Part shown: positions 52,049 to 61,408 of the stretch, piece by piece
How the letters are laid out: every line of letters starts with the position of its first letter
Position numbering within the stretch: position 1 is the first letter of the stretch
Assembly: GCA_937915755.1 (NCBI GenBank)
Contig: CALGGR010000147.1
Span: 1 to 64,000 of the forward strand
From: an uncultured Fretibacterium sp.
Lineage (GTDB): Bacteria > Synergistota > Synergistia > Synergistales > Aminobacteriaceae
DNA length: 64,000 bases
Reading direction: 5' to 3'
Notes under the pieces: generated by a model
Told to the model about the DNA's origin: nothing
Databases searched by the model: none
Seen by the model: only the letters and a program-made list of their open reading frames with translations
Position numbers and translations under genes: made by a program

Positions 52049-53106
52049 GCTCTTGCGCCTCCCTTCATGGCCGCGCGCTTTGCGAAGTATCGTCTCACCG
52101 GCTCGGACTGCAACACGATGACCACAGCGATGATCAACGCCTTGAATGCCATAGTAGCCTCAGCGACGATCCCGAAGTAATACACAAACGTTACAATCGT
52201 GCGGATAATCAGCGAGCCTACGACCGTTCCCGCAAGGCTGAACTTTCCTCCGGCCATGTTAGTTCCGCCTATTACGACCGCAAGAATCGCGTCCATCTCG
52301 AAATTCAATCCCGCGTTGTTGGAATCGTTCGACATTATACGGCTTGAGTAGATGAGACCAGCTATCCCCGAAAGCAATCCCGTAATCATGAAAACAATCA
52401 GTATGACGTTTCCTGCTTTGATGCCTGAGAGACGGCTCGCGCTTGGGTTAACACCTACGGACTCAACGAACGCCCCGAAAGCTGTCTTTCTTGTGAATAA
52501 TGCAACAGCTACGACGACGATTATCGTTATGATTATGGGCATCGGCAGACAAAGGAAGCTCCCCTGACCTATGACCCTGAACGGCGAGTAACCTGTCGTG
52601 AACTGCTTACCGTCAGTGAGAATCTGTGCGACACCTCGACCGCATACCATTAGAATCAATGTCGCTATTATCGGCTGAATGCCCCCTTTTGCCACTAGGA
52701 AGCCGTTGAACAATCCCATAAGCGCGCACACTATCAGAGGCACTCCGATAACGAGAATGTAAGGATAGACCGTGTAATCGCCCGGCGTTGTGTAGGTCAG
52801 AACGTCCCAGCGGAGGAACTTCAGCGCAATAGCACCCGCAACCGCAACTAATGCACCGACCGACAAGTCAGTGCCGCCAAGCGCGATTACCAATGTCATT
52901 CCCATTGAGATTATCGTGATTTCGGCTGAACGGTTCACGATGTCGATTAGGCTGCCGTAGAGCATTCCCGTCGATGGCTGGTAACTTATGCTGAAGAAGT
53001 CCGGCCTTATCATGAAGCATACGAGGAGTATTAACGCCTCAGCAATAACCGCCCATGTAACCTTTGACTGCATCAGTCCCGAAAGGTCAAATCTTTTTCC
53101 GGCCAT
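52045..53106 (-). CDS. Sugar ABC transporter permease (YtfT-like), set A
   Basis: 353 residues, BPD_transp_2 family: SMGMTLVIALGGTDLSVGALVAVAGAIAL, GGIQPIIATLILMVCGRGVAQILTDG, NPSASRLSGIKAGNVILIVF, DAILAVVIGGTNMAGGKFSLAGTVVGSLIIRT. Inner membrane. It directly follows the set-A ATPase (one nt) and overlaps the partner permease. The YtfT/YjfF-type assignment rests on two different permeases beside one double ATPase. Confidence 0.88.
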   Translation of the reverse strand: MAGKRFDLSGLMQSKVTWAVIAEALILLVCFMIRPDFFSISYQPSTGMLYGSLIDIVNRSAEITIISMGMTLVIALGGTDLSVGALVAVAGAIALKFLRWDVLTYTTPGDYTVYPYILVIGVPLIVCALMGLFNGFLVAKGGIQPIIATLILMVCGRGVAQILTDGKQFTTGYSPFRVIGQGSFLCLPMPIIITIIVVVAVALFTRKTAFGAFVESVGVNPSASRLSGIKAGNVILIVFMITGLLSGIAGLIYSSRIMSNDSNNAGLNFEMDAILAVVIGGTNMAGGKFSLAGTVVGSLIIRTIVTFVYYFGIVAEATMAFKALIIAVVIVLQSEPVRRYFAKRAAMKGGARA

Positions 53107-53107
53107 T

Positions 53108-54610
53108 TTATGCAGCTCCTTCCGCTATGATTCTGAGAATGTCCTGCTGAGTGCATGATGCCCCGTCAACCTCAGCGACTTTCTCACGGTCTCGCATGAT
53201 TATTATTCTGTTTGAGCAGCGGATTATCTCGTCAAGCTCCGAGCTTATGAATATTACGGATACGCCGTTTCCGCACATTTCGAGCATTAGACGCTGAATC
53301 TCTGCCTTCGCTCCAATGTCGATGCCCCTTGTAGGCTCGTCGAGTATCAGGACCTTCGGATTCGCGGCCATCCATCGGGCGAGTATGACCTTCTGCTGAT
53401 TACCGCCTGAGAGTTCACCAGCTTTCTTCTCGCAGTCGGGCGTAGCTATTCCTAGAAGTGCAATGTACTTGTCGGCAAGCTCGGTCTGTTCCTGCCTCGT
53501 CATGGGGTTCATGAAACCTTTTCGGGACTGCACGGCAAGCATTATGTTCTCGCGGATTGAGAGGTCGCCGATTATTCCGTCGCGCTTTCGGTCTTCCGGG
53601 CAGAACGCAAGCTGTGATTTTATCGCGTCAAAAGGCGTGCGAATGTTCACTTTCTCACCGTCAACAGAAATTTCACCCTTCACGGTTTTGACAGCACCGA
53701 AAAGCATTTCCGCCGTTTCAGTCCTCCCGCTACCCAAGAGACCAGCAAAGCCTACGAGTTCGCCCTTCTTCAAGGTCAGCGATATATCCTCGATACGCGA
53801 GGCATCACCGATGTGTTCGGCCTTGAGCATTACGGGGGCATCGGGTGAGACATCGGCGCGCTTGAGGCTGAATATAACGTCCATGTCCTTTCCGACCATC
53901 TTCGTAACAAGCTCAACCTTTCCAAGCTCGTCAATGTTGTACGTTCCGACTAAGTGTCCGTTCCGTAATATCGTCATTCTGTCTGAGACCGCGTAAATCT
54001 GATCCAAGAAGTGAGTGATGAATATTATCCCCATTCCTGACGCTTTGAGTTCACGCATTACGCTGAAGAGGAGCTGTACCTCGTTCTCGTCAAGGGAGCT
54101 TGTAGGTTCGTCGAGTATCAGAATCTTCGCCTGAATGTCAACGGCTCTTGCTATTGATGTCATCTGCTGAATTGCCGTCGAGTAGTAAGACAGCGGGCGG
54201 GTAACATCAATGTCAAGGTGGAAGCGCGACATCAGTTCTTCGGCTCTACGGTTGATTTCGTTCCAGTCGATACGGCCATGCTTCATGGGCTGTCGTCCGA
54301 CAAAGATATTCTCTGCGACACTGAGATTAGGACAGAGGTTGACCTCCTGGAAGACCGTCGATATTCCAAGCTCTATGGCCTCGTTCGGGCCTGAAGGGTT
54401 GATTTCGCGGCCATCGAGGAGAATCGTCCCTGAGTCTTTGCGGTTTACGCCGTTTATGCACTTTATGAGGGTAGATTTCCCCGCGCCATTCTCGCCGAGC
54501 AATGAGTGAATTTCACCCTCCCTAAGCGAGAAGTCAACTCCGTCAAGAGCCTTAACACCCGGAAACTGTATCGTTATCCCCTTCATCTCGAGTATATTTT
54601 TTTCCGGCAA
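53108..54610 (-). CDS. Sugar ABC transporter double ATPase (YtfR-like), set A
   Basis: About 500 residues with two nucleotide-binding domains. Domain 1 has Walker A GENGAGKST and Walker B LILDEPTSSLD. Domain 2 has the degenerate Walker A GLLGSGRTET typical of RbsA/MglA/YtfR and signature LSGGNQQKVILARWMA. The ORF opens at TTG 54616, but the TTG at 54610 is better spaced from GGGGGG; either would be a TTG start. It lies between the set-B and set-A permeases. Confidence 0.9.
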   Translation of the reverse strand: MPEKNILEMKGITIQFPGVKALDGVDFSLREGEIHSLLGENGAGKSTLIKCINGVNRKDSGTILLDGREINPSGPNEAIELGISTVFQEVNLCPNLSVAENIFVGRQPMKHGRIDWNEINRRAEELMSRFHLDIDVTRPLSYYSTAIQQMTSIARAVDIQAKILILDEPTSSLDENEVQLLFSVMRELKASGMGIIFITHFLDQIYAVSDRMTILRNGHLVGTYNIDELGKVELVTKMVGKDMDVIFSLKRADVSPDAPVMLKAEHIGDASRIEDISLTLKKGELVGFAGLLGSGRTETAEMLFGAVKTVKGEISVDGEKVNIRTPFDAIKSQLAFCPEDRKRDGIIGDLSIRENIMLAVQSRKGFMNPMTRQEQTELADKYIALLGIATPDCEKKAGELSGGNQQKVILARWMAANPKVLILDEPTRGIDIGAKAEIQRLMLEMCGNGVSVIFISSELDEIIRCSNRIIIMRDREKVAEVDGASCTQQDILRIIAEGAA

Positions 54611-54623
54611 ATCCAATCCCCCC

Positions 54624-55577
54624 TTACTTGATGACCTTCAACGCCTTGCGGTCAATCGTAAGCGCAACGAATATCAGGAACACTATTCCTTTAATGAGCT
54701 GCTGTGTCGCCGACTCGAAGCCAAGCATTACGAGGCCGTTGTTCAGGACGGTATACATGAGAGTGCCGACGACGATGTTCGAGAAACGCACCTTTGCACC
54801 GCCCGTTATTGGAAGCCCGCCCAGTACCAGCGAGATTAGGATTTGAGTCTCAAGCTGATTCCCTGCTGTCGAAGTTATTGAACCAACTTTGATGACGTTC
54901 ACGAAAGCCGCAAGCCCCGTCAATGCCCCCGCCGCAACGAACGCGAGAAACTTCACCCTGTCCGTTCTAACTCCTGAGAATTTCGCAGCAGTCTCGCCCG
55001 AACCTACAGCCTTGACATCGTTCCCTATCCTCGTAAACCTGAAAAGGAAGAACGCTACCACAAGAACCGCGACCGTTATCCCGATTTTGAGGTTGTCGCT
55101 GTCGAGTGCCTTGATTGCCGCCGACGCGGGGATTGCTGTCTCGGTCGTGAAGTAAGCACAGACTCCCCTGAAAAGGTACATCGTGCATATCGTTACGATG
55201 AAGCTCTGTAACCTGAACTTGACGTGAAAGAAGCCGTTTACCGCACCTATTGCCGCGCCCGTTAGTATTCCGCCGATTATTGCCAATGCTATGCTGTGGA
55301 ACGACAGCACCGACACAACTATTGACGCAACACCAAGAGTTGAACCCTCCGTGAAGTCGATTGAGCCTAGCGTCATCACGAAGAATACCCCCGTCGCAAC
55401 AATCATCGGGTAGTAAACCTGTGAGAGAAGAAGACGCAAACGTTTGGGCTGCATAATCCGCCCGTCCGTAAGGTAGTACATCGCGCCCAATATAACAACA
55501 AGCCCGATGAATGGCAATAACCCCTTGAACGTATCACTCTCAAGAATTGACGGTCTGATCTCATCTTTATTCGCCAT
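54624..55577 (-). CDS. Sugar ABC transporter permease, set B
   Basis: 317 residues from ATG 55577 (GCAGGTG upstream; GTG 55586 is part of that box). BPD_transp_2 family: VATGVFFVMTLGSIDFTEGSTLGVASIVVS, FRLQSFIVTICTMYLFRGVCAYFT, TRIGNDVKAVGSGETAAKFSGVRTDRVKFLAFV. It follows the set-B ATPase by 13 nt. By position it pairs with the permease at 57104-58042. Confidence 0.88.
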   Translation of the reverse strand: MANKDEIRPSILESDTFKGLLPFIGLVVILGAMYYLTDGRIMQPKRLRLLLSQVYYPMIVATGVFFVMTLGSIDFTEGSTLGVASIVVSVLSFHSIALAIIGGILTGAAIGAVNGFFHVKFRLQSFIVTICTMYLFRGVCAYFTTETAIPASAAIKALDSDNLKIGITVAVLVVAFFLFRFTRIGNDVKAVGSGETAAKFSGVRTDRVKFLAFVAAGALTGLAAFVNVIKVGSITSTAGNQLETQILISLVLGGLPITGGAKVRFSNIVVGTLMYTVLNNGLVMLGFESATQQLIKGIVFLIFVALTIDRKALKVIK

Positions 55578-55590
55578 AATATTCACCTGC

Positions 55591-57090
55591 CTATACCATT
55601 TTTGCGATTAAGTCCTCTTCGCTGAGGGACTCGCTTCGCATGAACTCGCCGTTAATTCTTCCGTCCTTCATGATTAGTATTCTGTCCGACATTCCGAGAA
55701 GTTCAGGAATTTCCTCGCTTATCATGATTATTGACTTCCCCTGAGCTGTAAGTTCCTGCATTAGCGCGTATATTGCCTGCTTGACCTTGACATCAATTCC
55801 TCGTGTCGGTGAGTCGAGGACGAGAATATCGCTTCCCTTTCCGAGCCACCGTGCAAGGACAACCTTCTGCTTGTTTCCGCCGGATAAGTCGCTCACAAAT
55901 TGGTTGATACCCTGCATCTTCGTCTGCATTTTGTCCGCAAACTCCTGTGCAAAAGCATTTAACTTCCGTGATTTCAGAATACGATTCTCCGCGAGGTCAT
56001 CAAGCGACGGGAGGACGATGTTGTTACGGATTGACTCGTTGAGGATTATTGACTCGTTGTCGCGGTCTTTGGAGGCGTAAGCTATCGAGTGTTTTATGGC
56101 CGATGGAATGTCGTTGATTTCCGTACCGTCGGCGAGCTTTACCGTTCCCGTCCTGTCCAACGACGCGCCGAATACAGCCTTTCCGGCCTCGTGCATTCCG
56201 CATTCACTCAATCCGCCGAAGCCCAATATCTCGCCCCTGTGAAGGTCAAAGCTGACATCACTAATCTGCTTCGGAACGCTGACACCCTTAACGCTCATCA
56301 CTACTTCGGGGGATATTGCCTTGCCGTAGTCAGTCCTGTAATATGCAGAGCCTATTTCGCGGCCAACCATGAGGCGTTTCAGTCCGTCCTCGTCGATTTC
56401 CCTTGAGTTCACGGTGTCGATGTATTCTCCGTCCCTGAGTATGCTTATGGTGTCGCAATGCGTGAGGATTTCGCCTAAGTCGTGGCTGATGAAGATCACG
56501 CTCCTTCCGTCATCACGAACAGAGGCCATTATCTTGTAGAGTTCGAGTCGCCCGTTCTGAGAGAGTGCTGTGGTGGTTTCGTCGACGATTAGAATCTTGG
56601 GTTTCATGTAGGTTGCTTTGACGATTTCGACGAGCTTCCTGTCCTCAAAGTTGTAGCTGTCAATCATCGCTCCTGCACGTATCCCCGTGAAGCCGTACTC
56701 GTCAAGAAGACGCTGACCCTCACGAATCATCGCGCGCGTGTTCTTGATGCCATGACTCATGAACGGTTCTTCATGGCCGAGAAATATATTCTCCGCAACC
56801 GTTAGCCCCGAAAGCGTCCCCATCTCCTGAACGATTATTGACACTCCGAGCTTGTTTGCCTCAACCTGATTCCTGACGTTCACGGGCTGACCGTCAAGCG
56901 TGAAAGTCCCTCCGCCAATCGTGTATATGCCGCAGAGCATTTGGCAGAACGTTGATTTTCCCGAGCCGTTCTCGCCGATCAGTGCGCGAATTTCACCGGC
57001 GTAGACATCAATGCTGACATCATTAACCGCGTGGGTTATTCCGAATCTCTTGTCGATATGCTCTGCTTTGAGCAAAATTTTTCCTGACAT
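55591..57090 (-). CDS. Sugar ABC transporter double ATPase, set B
   Basis: 499 residues from ATG 57090 (GGGAGGTG upstream; the GTG at 57099 overlaps that box). Two nucleotide-binding domains: domain 1 Walker A GENGSGKST, with VDETTTALS in place of the usual DEPTSAL at Walker B/D loop; domain 2 with GGLSECGMHE in the degenerate P-loop position and signature LSGGNKQKVVLARWLG. The unusual Pro-less DETTTAL and the strongly altered second P-loop distinguish it from set A. Flanked on both sides by set-B permeases. Confidence 0.88.
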   Translation of the reverse strand: MSGKILLKAEHIDKRFGITHAVNDVSIDVYAGEIRALIGENGSGKSTFCQMLCGIYTIGGGTFTLDGQPVNVRNQVEANKLGVSIIVQEMGTLSGLTVAENIFLGHEEPFMSHGIKNTRAMIREGQRLLDEYGFTGIRAGAMIDSYNFEDRKLVEIVKATYMKPKILIVDETTTALSQNGRLELYKIMASVRDDGRSVIFISHDLGEILTHCDTISILRDGEYIDTVNSREIDEDGLKRLMVGREIGSAYYRTDYGKAISPEVVMSVKGVSVPKQISDVSFDLHRGEILGFGGLSECGMHEAGKAVFGASLDRTGTVKLADGTEINDIPSAIKHSIAYASKDRDNESIILNESIRNNIVLPSLDDLAENRILKSRKLNAFAQEFADKMQTKMQGINQFVSDLSGGNKQKVVLARWLGKGSDILVLDSPTRGIDVKVKQAIYALMQELTAQGKSIIMISEEIPELLGMSDRILIMKDGRINGEFMRSESLSEEDLIAKMV

Positions 57091-57103
57091 AGTCCGCACC
57101 TCC

Positions 57104-58042
57104 CTACTTCACGACAGAGCCGCGACCGCCCCGCGCCGTAAGCGTAACGATTGCGAGAAGTGCCGCGCCCGTAACGACGTTCTGAATCGTTGTCGGCGCA
57201 CCGAGTGCCACGAAACCGTTGAAGATTATTGCGATGATGAACTCGCCTATCACGATTGCGCTGATTGGGTTTCCATATTTCCTGAAAGCAACGCCGAAGA
57301 ACGTCCCCATTAGCGGCTGAAAGTTCCGGCTCATCGTTGACATTCCTGTTAATGCTGTCATCGTCGTACCGTATGAGACCGTCAATATTGCCATGATGCC
57401 CACGAAGAAATGTAACAGCGCAAACCCTATCAGCTTGTACTTCTTGACATCAATTCCCATATTCTTTGCGGTGAACTCGTTTGAGCCTATAGCGTTGCAG
57501 TACGTTCCTATCCGTGTGTAGTTGAGAATGAACCACATCAGCGCGAATGCAAGACCCGCGAGAATTATGTTGCCCGGCGCACCCGAGAAGAATCGAAGTT
57601 CGGGGGCTAACGTCTGCTTAACTCCTCCTGCCGCGAAGACAGCGACGCTCTCAAGTATCAGCATTATTCCGACGGTAACAATCATTGACGGGACATTGAG
57701 ACGGTTGTAGAGCAGGCCGATGATTACGCCGATTAGAGTACCGCAGGCAAGACAGCCGATGATGAAGCCGGGATAGCCTAGCTTCTCCGACAATATAACT
57801 CCCACGATTGAGGAGAGTACGATATTAGCACCGACCGCGAAGTCAAACAGTCCCATTACGACGATGAAGTACAATCCGCACCCGCCCACTGAGTATATTA
57901 TTGACGACTGGAAATACGAGAAGAGATTTGCGGGGCTTCCGAAGTTCGAGGGCGTAAGGAACTTGAACAGCGCGTAGAAGAAAAGCACCATAGCCGCAAG
58001 AATCATGAAGCCGAATAGCTTTGAGCTTTTGAAACTTTGCAT
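57104..58042 (-). CDS. Sugar ABC transporter permease, set B
   Basis: 312 residues, BPD_transp_2 family: YFIVVMGLFDFAVGANIVLSSIVGVIL, LNVPSMIVTVGIMLILESVAVF, TRIGTYCNAIGSNEFTAKNMGIDVKKYKLIGFA. ATG 58042 with AAAGGA upstream. It is the first gene after an internal terminator-like hairpin, so the membrane part of the transporter is expected to be made at a lower level than the binding proteins upstream. Confidence 0.88.
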   Translation of the reverse strand: MQSFKSSKLFGFMILAAMVLFFYALFKFLTPSNFGSPANLFSYFQSSIIYSVGGCGLYFIVVMGLFDFAVGANIVLSSIVGVILSEKLGYPGFIIGCLACGTLIGVIIGLLYNRLNVPSMIVTVGIMLILESVAVFAAGGVKQTLAPELRFFSGAPGNIILAGLAFALMWFILNYTRIGTYCNAIGSNEFTAKNMGIDVKKYKLIGFALLHFFVGIMAILTVSYGTTMTALTGMSTMSRNFQPLMGTFFGVAFRKYGNPISAIVIGEFIIAIIFNGFVALGAPTTIQNVVTGAALLAIVTLTARGGRGSVVK

Positions 58043-58063
58043 GAAAATTCACGTCCTTTGTGT

Positions 58064-58107
58064 AAAAAAACAGAGCCGGAGATTTTGTTGAACTACTCCG
58101 ACTCCGT
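58064..58107 (-). terminator. Internal terminator/attenuator behind the binding-protein genes
   Basis: On the minus strand ACGGAGTCGGAG (58107-58096) pairs over 12 bp (two wobbles) with CTCCGGCTCTGT (58081-58070), followed by seven T (58070-58064 complement). It lies within the operon, 20 nt after the second binding-protein gene and 22 nt before the first permease. Confidence 0.75.
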
Positions 58108-58126
58108 CATTGTCATAACAAACCTG

Positions 58127-59248
58127 CTACTTTGCGTGGCGCGAAACTACGTCTTCGACCGAGAGCTTTGCACAGGCCGCCGCGAGGTCATCGTAGCTCA
58201 GTTCAGCGAGTGCCTTGATCTCATCGGCTGTGTACGGAAGCTCATTGCCCGTGAAGTACTTTGCGTAGTTCTCGTAGTCAGCGGGTGATGCGACGTACAT
58301 GTATGGGAACACCATATCGCGGAAGCCGTCAGTCTTTGCCTCGTATTTTCCGCGCACCGTGTTGTAGACCATCAGGAACGCGAAGAACGGGTCTGCGTAG
58401 TGTCCGCCGGATTCAGCCGCCATTGCGCCGGATTTTAGTTTCGCGTCGAGGTCAGGGAGGAAGTCAGTCGAAACGACCGCGATTTTCCCTGTGAGACCTT
58501 TGGCCTCGATTGCCGCGATTGCTCCGAGAAGTGTATCGCCGCCGCCGCCCGCTACGATGAGTGCGTCGATGTCGGGGTTAGCGTCGATGATTGCCTCAGC
58601 CGTTGCGCGCCCCGTGTCGGTTGTTGTGCGACCATACTGCGGGTCAAGGAGGACGACCTTGTCATCGGGGTGTTCAGCGTTCCAAGCCTCGACTCCGGCC
58701 TTGTAACCTGCCCAGCGTCCGAGGAATGTTGCGTCGCCGGGTTCCCAGCCCTCAAGACCGATTTTGCGGCAGCCCTTCTGTCCTGCGAGAATGAGGACGA
58801 GAGTCTTCCCGTTGTCGAACTCTGACTCATGTACTGCGCCGACATAGTATTTCGACTCGCTTGCCTGCTTGTACTCGTCGGGGTTAGCGTCCTTGTCGAT
58901 CACGCGGAAGAACTGCGCTACGTAGACTTCATTCTCGTCGCATGTCTTGATGACTGAACCCATTTCCGCGCTCGCACTGTTGCAGATGATGATTCCGTCG
59001 CAACCTGCAAGTGCCAGAGTCTCCGCGCTTGATGTTACCTGCTCTGAGATGTGAGCCTGGTCAACCCACTGTGTCTGAACACCCAACGCTGCGGCGGCGG
59101 CATCAATCATTCTCTTGCACTCGCTTCCGAGAGTGTCCGTTGATGACCAAATCGAAATACCGATTTTGATGGGGGCGGCGAAAACTGCGGGAGCTGTCCC
59201 GAATATCATCGCAACCGCCATAATTGACGCTACTATTCTTCTTTTCAT
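58127..59248 (-). CDS. Sugar ABC transporter substrate-binding protein, set B
   Basis: 373 residues, Peripla_BP_4 (RbsB-like) fold. Signal peptide MKRRIVASIMAVAMIFGTAPAVFA, then PIKIGISIWSSTDTLGSECKRMIDAAA, GCDGIIICNSASAEM, a GDATFLGRWAGYKAGVEAW loop and ADPFFAFLMVYNTVRGKY. It is longer than typical RbsB (about 300). It follows the set-A binding protein by 15 nt. Assigned to set B because the remaining set-A parts match YtfQRT-YjfF. The substrate is not readable from sequence. Confidence 0.85.
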   Translation of the reverse strand: MKRRIVASIMAVAMIFGTAPAVFAAPIKIGISIWSSTDTLGSECKRMIDAAAAALGVQTQWVDQAHISEQVTSSAETLALAGCDGIIICNSASAEMGSVIKTCDENEVYVAQFFRVIDKDANPDEYKQASESKYYVGAVHESEFDNGKTLVLILAGQKGCRKIGLEGWEPGDATFLGRWAGYKAGVEAWNAEHPDDKVVLLDPQYGRTTTDTGRATAEAIIDANPDIDALIVAGGGGDTLLGAIAAIEAKGLTGKIAVVSTDFLPDLDAKLKSGAMAAESGGHYADPFFAFLMVYNTVRGKYEAKTDGFRDMVFPYMYVASPADYENYAKYFTGNELPYTADEIKALAELSYDDLAAACAKLSVEDVVSRHAK

Positions 59249-59263
59249 GGCCGAAATTCCTCC

Positions 59264-60256
59264 TTAGTACCTGCGCTGTGAGATTACGTCAGCGGCTTTA
59301 ATGGACTTCACCGAGCCGAGATCGATTCCACCGTCTGTGTCGAAAACGCCCTCTTCAGGGTGAACGACTGTCTTGTCGAACTTCTCGCCACGTTCAAGAG
59401 CCTCAATCGTGGGAACGACAAACGCGCCGTAAAGCGGTGTGCATTCGACGGTGCAGTTCATCTCGCCCGCAACGATAGCGTCAAACGCTGCTTTGACCGA
59501 GTCGCAACCGACGATGATTATGTCTTTGCCCGGAACTTTTCCGGCGGCCTTGATTGCGTCGATAGCACCGAGAGCCATGTCGTCATTCTGAGCGATGAGA
59601 ACGTCGATTTTGGGGATTGATTTCAGCCAGCTCTCCATTACCGCCTGCCCCTCAGCCCTCGTGAAGTTTCCTGACTGCTGACCTACGAGCTTAAGGTGAG
59701 GATACTCAGCAAGAGCCTTGAGGTTGCCCTCTGTTCGTCCTGTCTGCGCGCTTGCACCCGTCGTGCCCTCCATGATGACGATATTCACGTCCTCATCACC
59801 GCGACCGACTTTCTTGAGGTACTCGCCTGCCCATGCAACCTGCCTGCGTCCCTCTTCAACAAAGTCTCCGCCGAATGCCGCAACGTAGTCGATTTTGTCC
59901 GCGCAATCAGGGAGTCTGTCGATGAGGAGCAGCGGAATCTCAGCCTCGTTGACTTCCTTCAGAACCTCGTCCCAGCCCGTTGAAACGACGCCGGTGAAGA
60001 GTATGTAGTCGACGTTCTGGGTGATGAAGTTTCGGAGAGCTTTGATTTGGTTCTCCTGCTTCTGCTGGCCGTCATCATAGACGAGCTTCCAGCCCGCATG
60101 ATTCTCGATTGCCGAGCGAAGGTCATCGGTGTTGGCGGTTCTCCAGTCGGACTCCTGCCCAATCTGTGAGAAAGCAATCACGATGTCTTTGGCACTCGCT
60201 GCCGAGACGCATACGAGCAACACTAACGCGATGGTGAAACATAATACTTTTTTCAT
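59264..60256 (-). CDS. Sugar ABC transporter substrate-binding protein (YtfQ-like), set A
   Basis: 330 residues. Signal peptide MKKVLCFTIALVLLVCVSAASA, then IVIAFSQIGQESDWRTANTDDLRSAIE, ALRNFITQNVDYILFTGVVSTGWDEVLKEV, MEGTTGASAQTGRTEGN and DVLIAQNDDMALGAIDAIKAAG. These blocks match YtfQ, the galactofuranose-binding protein, whose relatives also bind arabinofuranose; that fits the ara genes next door. First gene of the operon, with a good promoter upstream. Confidence 0.88.
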   Translation of the reverse strand: MKKVLCFTIALVLLVCVSAASAKDIVIAFSQIGQESDWRTANTDDLRSAIENHAGWKLVYDDGQQKQENQIKALRNFITQNVDYILFTGVVSTGWDEVLKEVNEAEIPLLLIDRLPDCADKIDYVAAFGGDFVEEGRRQVAWAGEYLKKVGRGDEDVNIVIMEGTTGASAQTGRTEGNLKALAEYPHLKLVGQQSGNFTRAEGQAVMESWLKSIPKIDVLIAQNDDMALGAIDAIKAAGKVPGKDIIIVGCDSVKAAFDAIVAGEMNCTVECTPLYGAFVVPTIEALERGEKFDKTVVHPEEGVFDTDGGIDLGSVKSIKAADVISQRRY

Positions 60257-60287
60257 TGTGAAAATTTCCCTCCAAGCTGTGAGATTG

Positions 60288-60316
60288 TTTATAATTGTGA
60301 TGAATGAATGCTACAA
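60288..60316 (-). promoter_or_regulatory. Predicted sigma-70 promoter of the sugar operon
   Basis: On the minus strand TTGTAG (60316-60311) and TATAAA (60293-60288) are spaced by exactly 17 nt. Transcription would start near 60281, 25 nt before the YtfQ-like start. Confidence 0.6.
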
Positions 60317-60358
60317 CTAACTCGCAAAAATTTCAATGTGTAAGGAGACTGATTTTAC

Positions 60359-61408
60359 ATGATAGCGAAAAGCCTATTCGGAGTAATGCCCGACGGAAGG
60401 AAAGTATATGCCTACACGTTCAAGGACGCTGTGGGTCAGAGCGTTGTTGTGTCGGAATACGGTTGCGCGATTCTTGAGATTAACGTTTTCGGGAAAGACG
60501 GGGGACTTCATGATGTTGCGCTGGGATATGACACGCTCGCGGAATATATTGACGACACGAGGAATTTCGGCGCGACAATCGGGCGTTACGCGAACAGAAT
60601 CGCAGGGGGCAAGTTCACGCTCAACGGCGTAACATACTGGCTACCCCAGAATGACGGACGTAATACGCTTCACGGTGGCTTCAACGGATTCGGGAAGAGG
60701 CTATTTTCGTCGGAGGCTCACGATGATTGCGTAGTCTTCAAGCTGAATAGTCCTGACTTGGACGAGGGATTTCCGGGAAATTTTGCTCTAAGCGTAACGG
60801 TCTCATTCAACGACGGAAGACTCACGATGAAATACGATTACGTTTGCGACAAGGACACACCCGCGAGCATCACAAATCACAATTACTTCAACCTCAACGG
60901 TCATGGCATGGGTATGATTCTGAATCACAAAGTCAGGATTAACGCCGAAAGATATTGCAAGGCTAATGATGAATTACTTGCGACTACTCCATGTAAGAGC
61001 GTCAAGGGGACACCGTTCGACTTCAGAGAGGAGAAAGTTATCATCAATAGGATAACGCCACGCTCGTACACTGTTGACCCGTACTCGCAAGAAATCATCA
61101 GAGCTGGAGGAGGCTATGACCACTGCTTCGAGATTTCGGACAACAAGAAGGCAGTCGCAGAAGTTACAGGAGATGTTACGGGCATAAAGTTGGCAATATA
61201 TTCCGACATGCCGGCGTTGCAATTCTACACGGGGAATCAGATCGGCCATGCCTGCGGGAAGAATGGGGCGGTCTACAACACATTTGACGGTTTCGCTATG
61301 GAGTGCCAAAAGTTCCCCAACGCAATAAATGAGCCGTCCTTCCCTGATTGTGTCATCAAGGCAGGACAGCCCGAATCGTCATATATCGAGTACAGGTTCA
61401 CTCACTGA
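60359..61408 (+). CDS. galM: Aldose 1-epimerase
   Basis: Interconverts alpha and beta anomers of aldoses. 349 residues: GATIGRYANRIAGGKFTLNG, NTLHGGFNGFGKRLF, the catalytic-His block NHNYFNLNGHG and a late ECQKFPNAINEPSFP with the catalytic Glu region. ATG 60359 follows AAGGAG. It is divergent from the sugar operon, and its 3' end overlaps the 3' end of araD by seven nt. Confidence 0.93.
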   Translation: MIAKSLFGVMPDGRKVYAYTFKDAVGQSVVVSEYGCAILEINVFGKDGGLHDVALGYDTLAEYIDDTRNFGATIGRYANRIAGGKFTLNGVTYWLPQNDGRNTLHGGFNGFGKRLFSSEAHDDCVVFKLNSPDLDEGFPGNFALSVTVSFNDGRLTMKYDYVCDKDTPASITNHNYFNLNGHGMGMILNHKVRINAERYCKANDELLATTPCKSVKGTPFDFREEKVIINRITPRSYTVDPYSQEIIRAGGGYDHCFEISDNKKAVAEVTGDVTGIKLAIYSDMPALQFYTGNQIGHACGKNGAVYNTFDGFAMECQKFPNAINEPSFPDCVIKAGQPESSYIEYRFTH

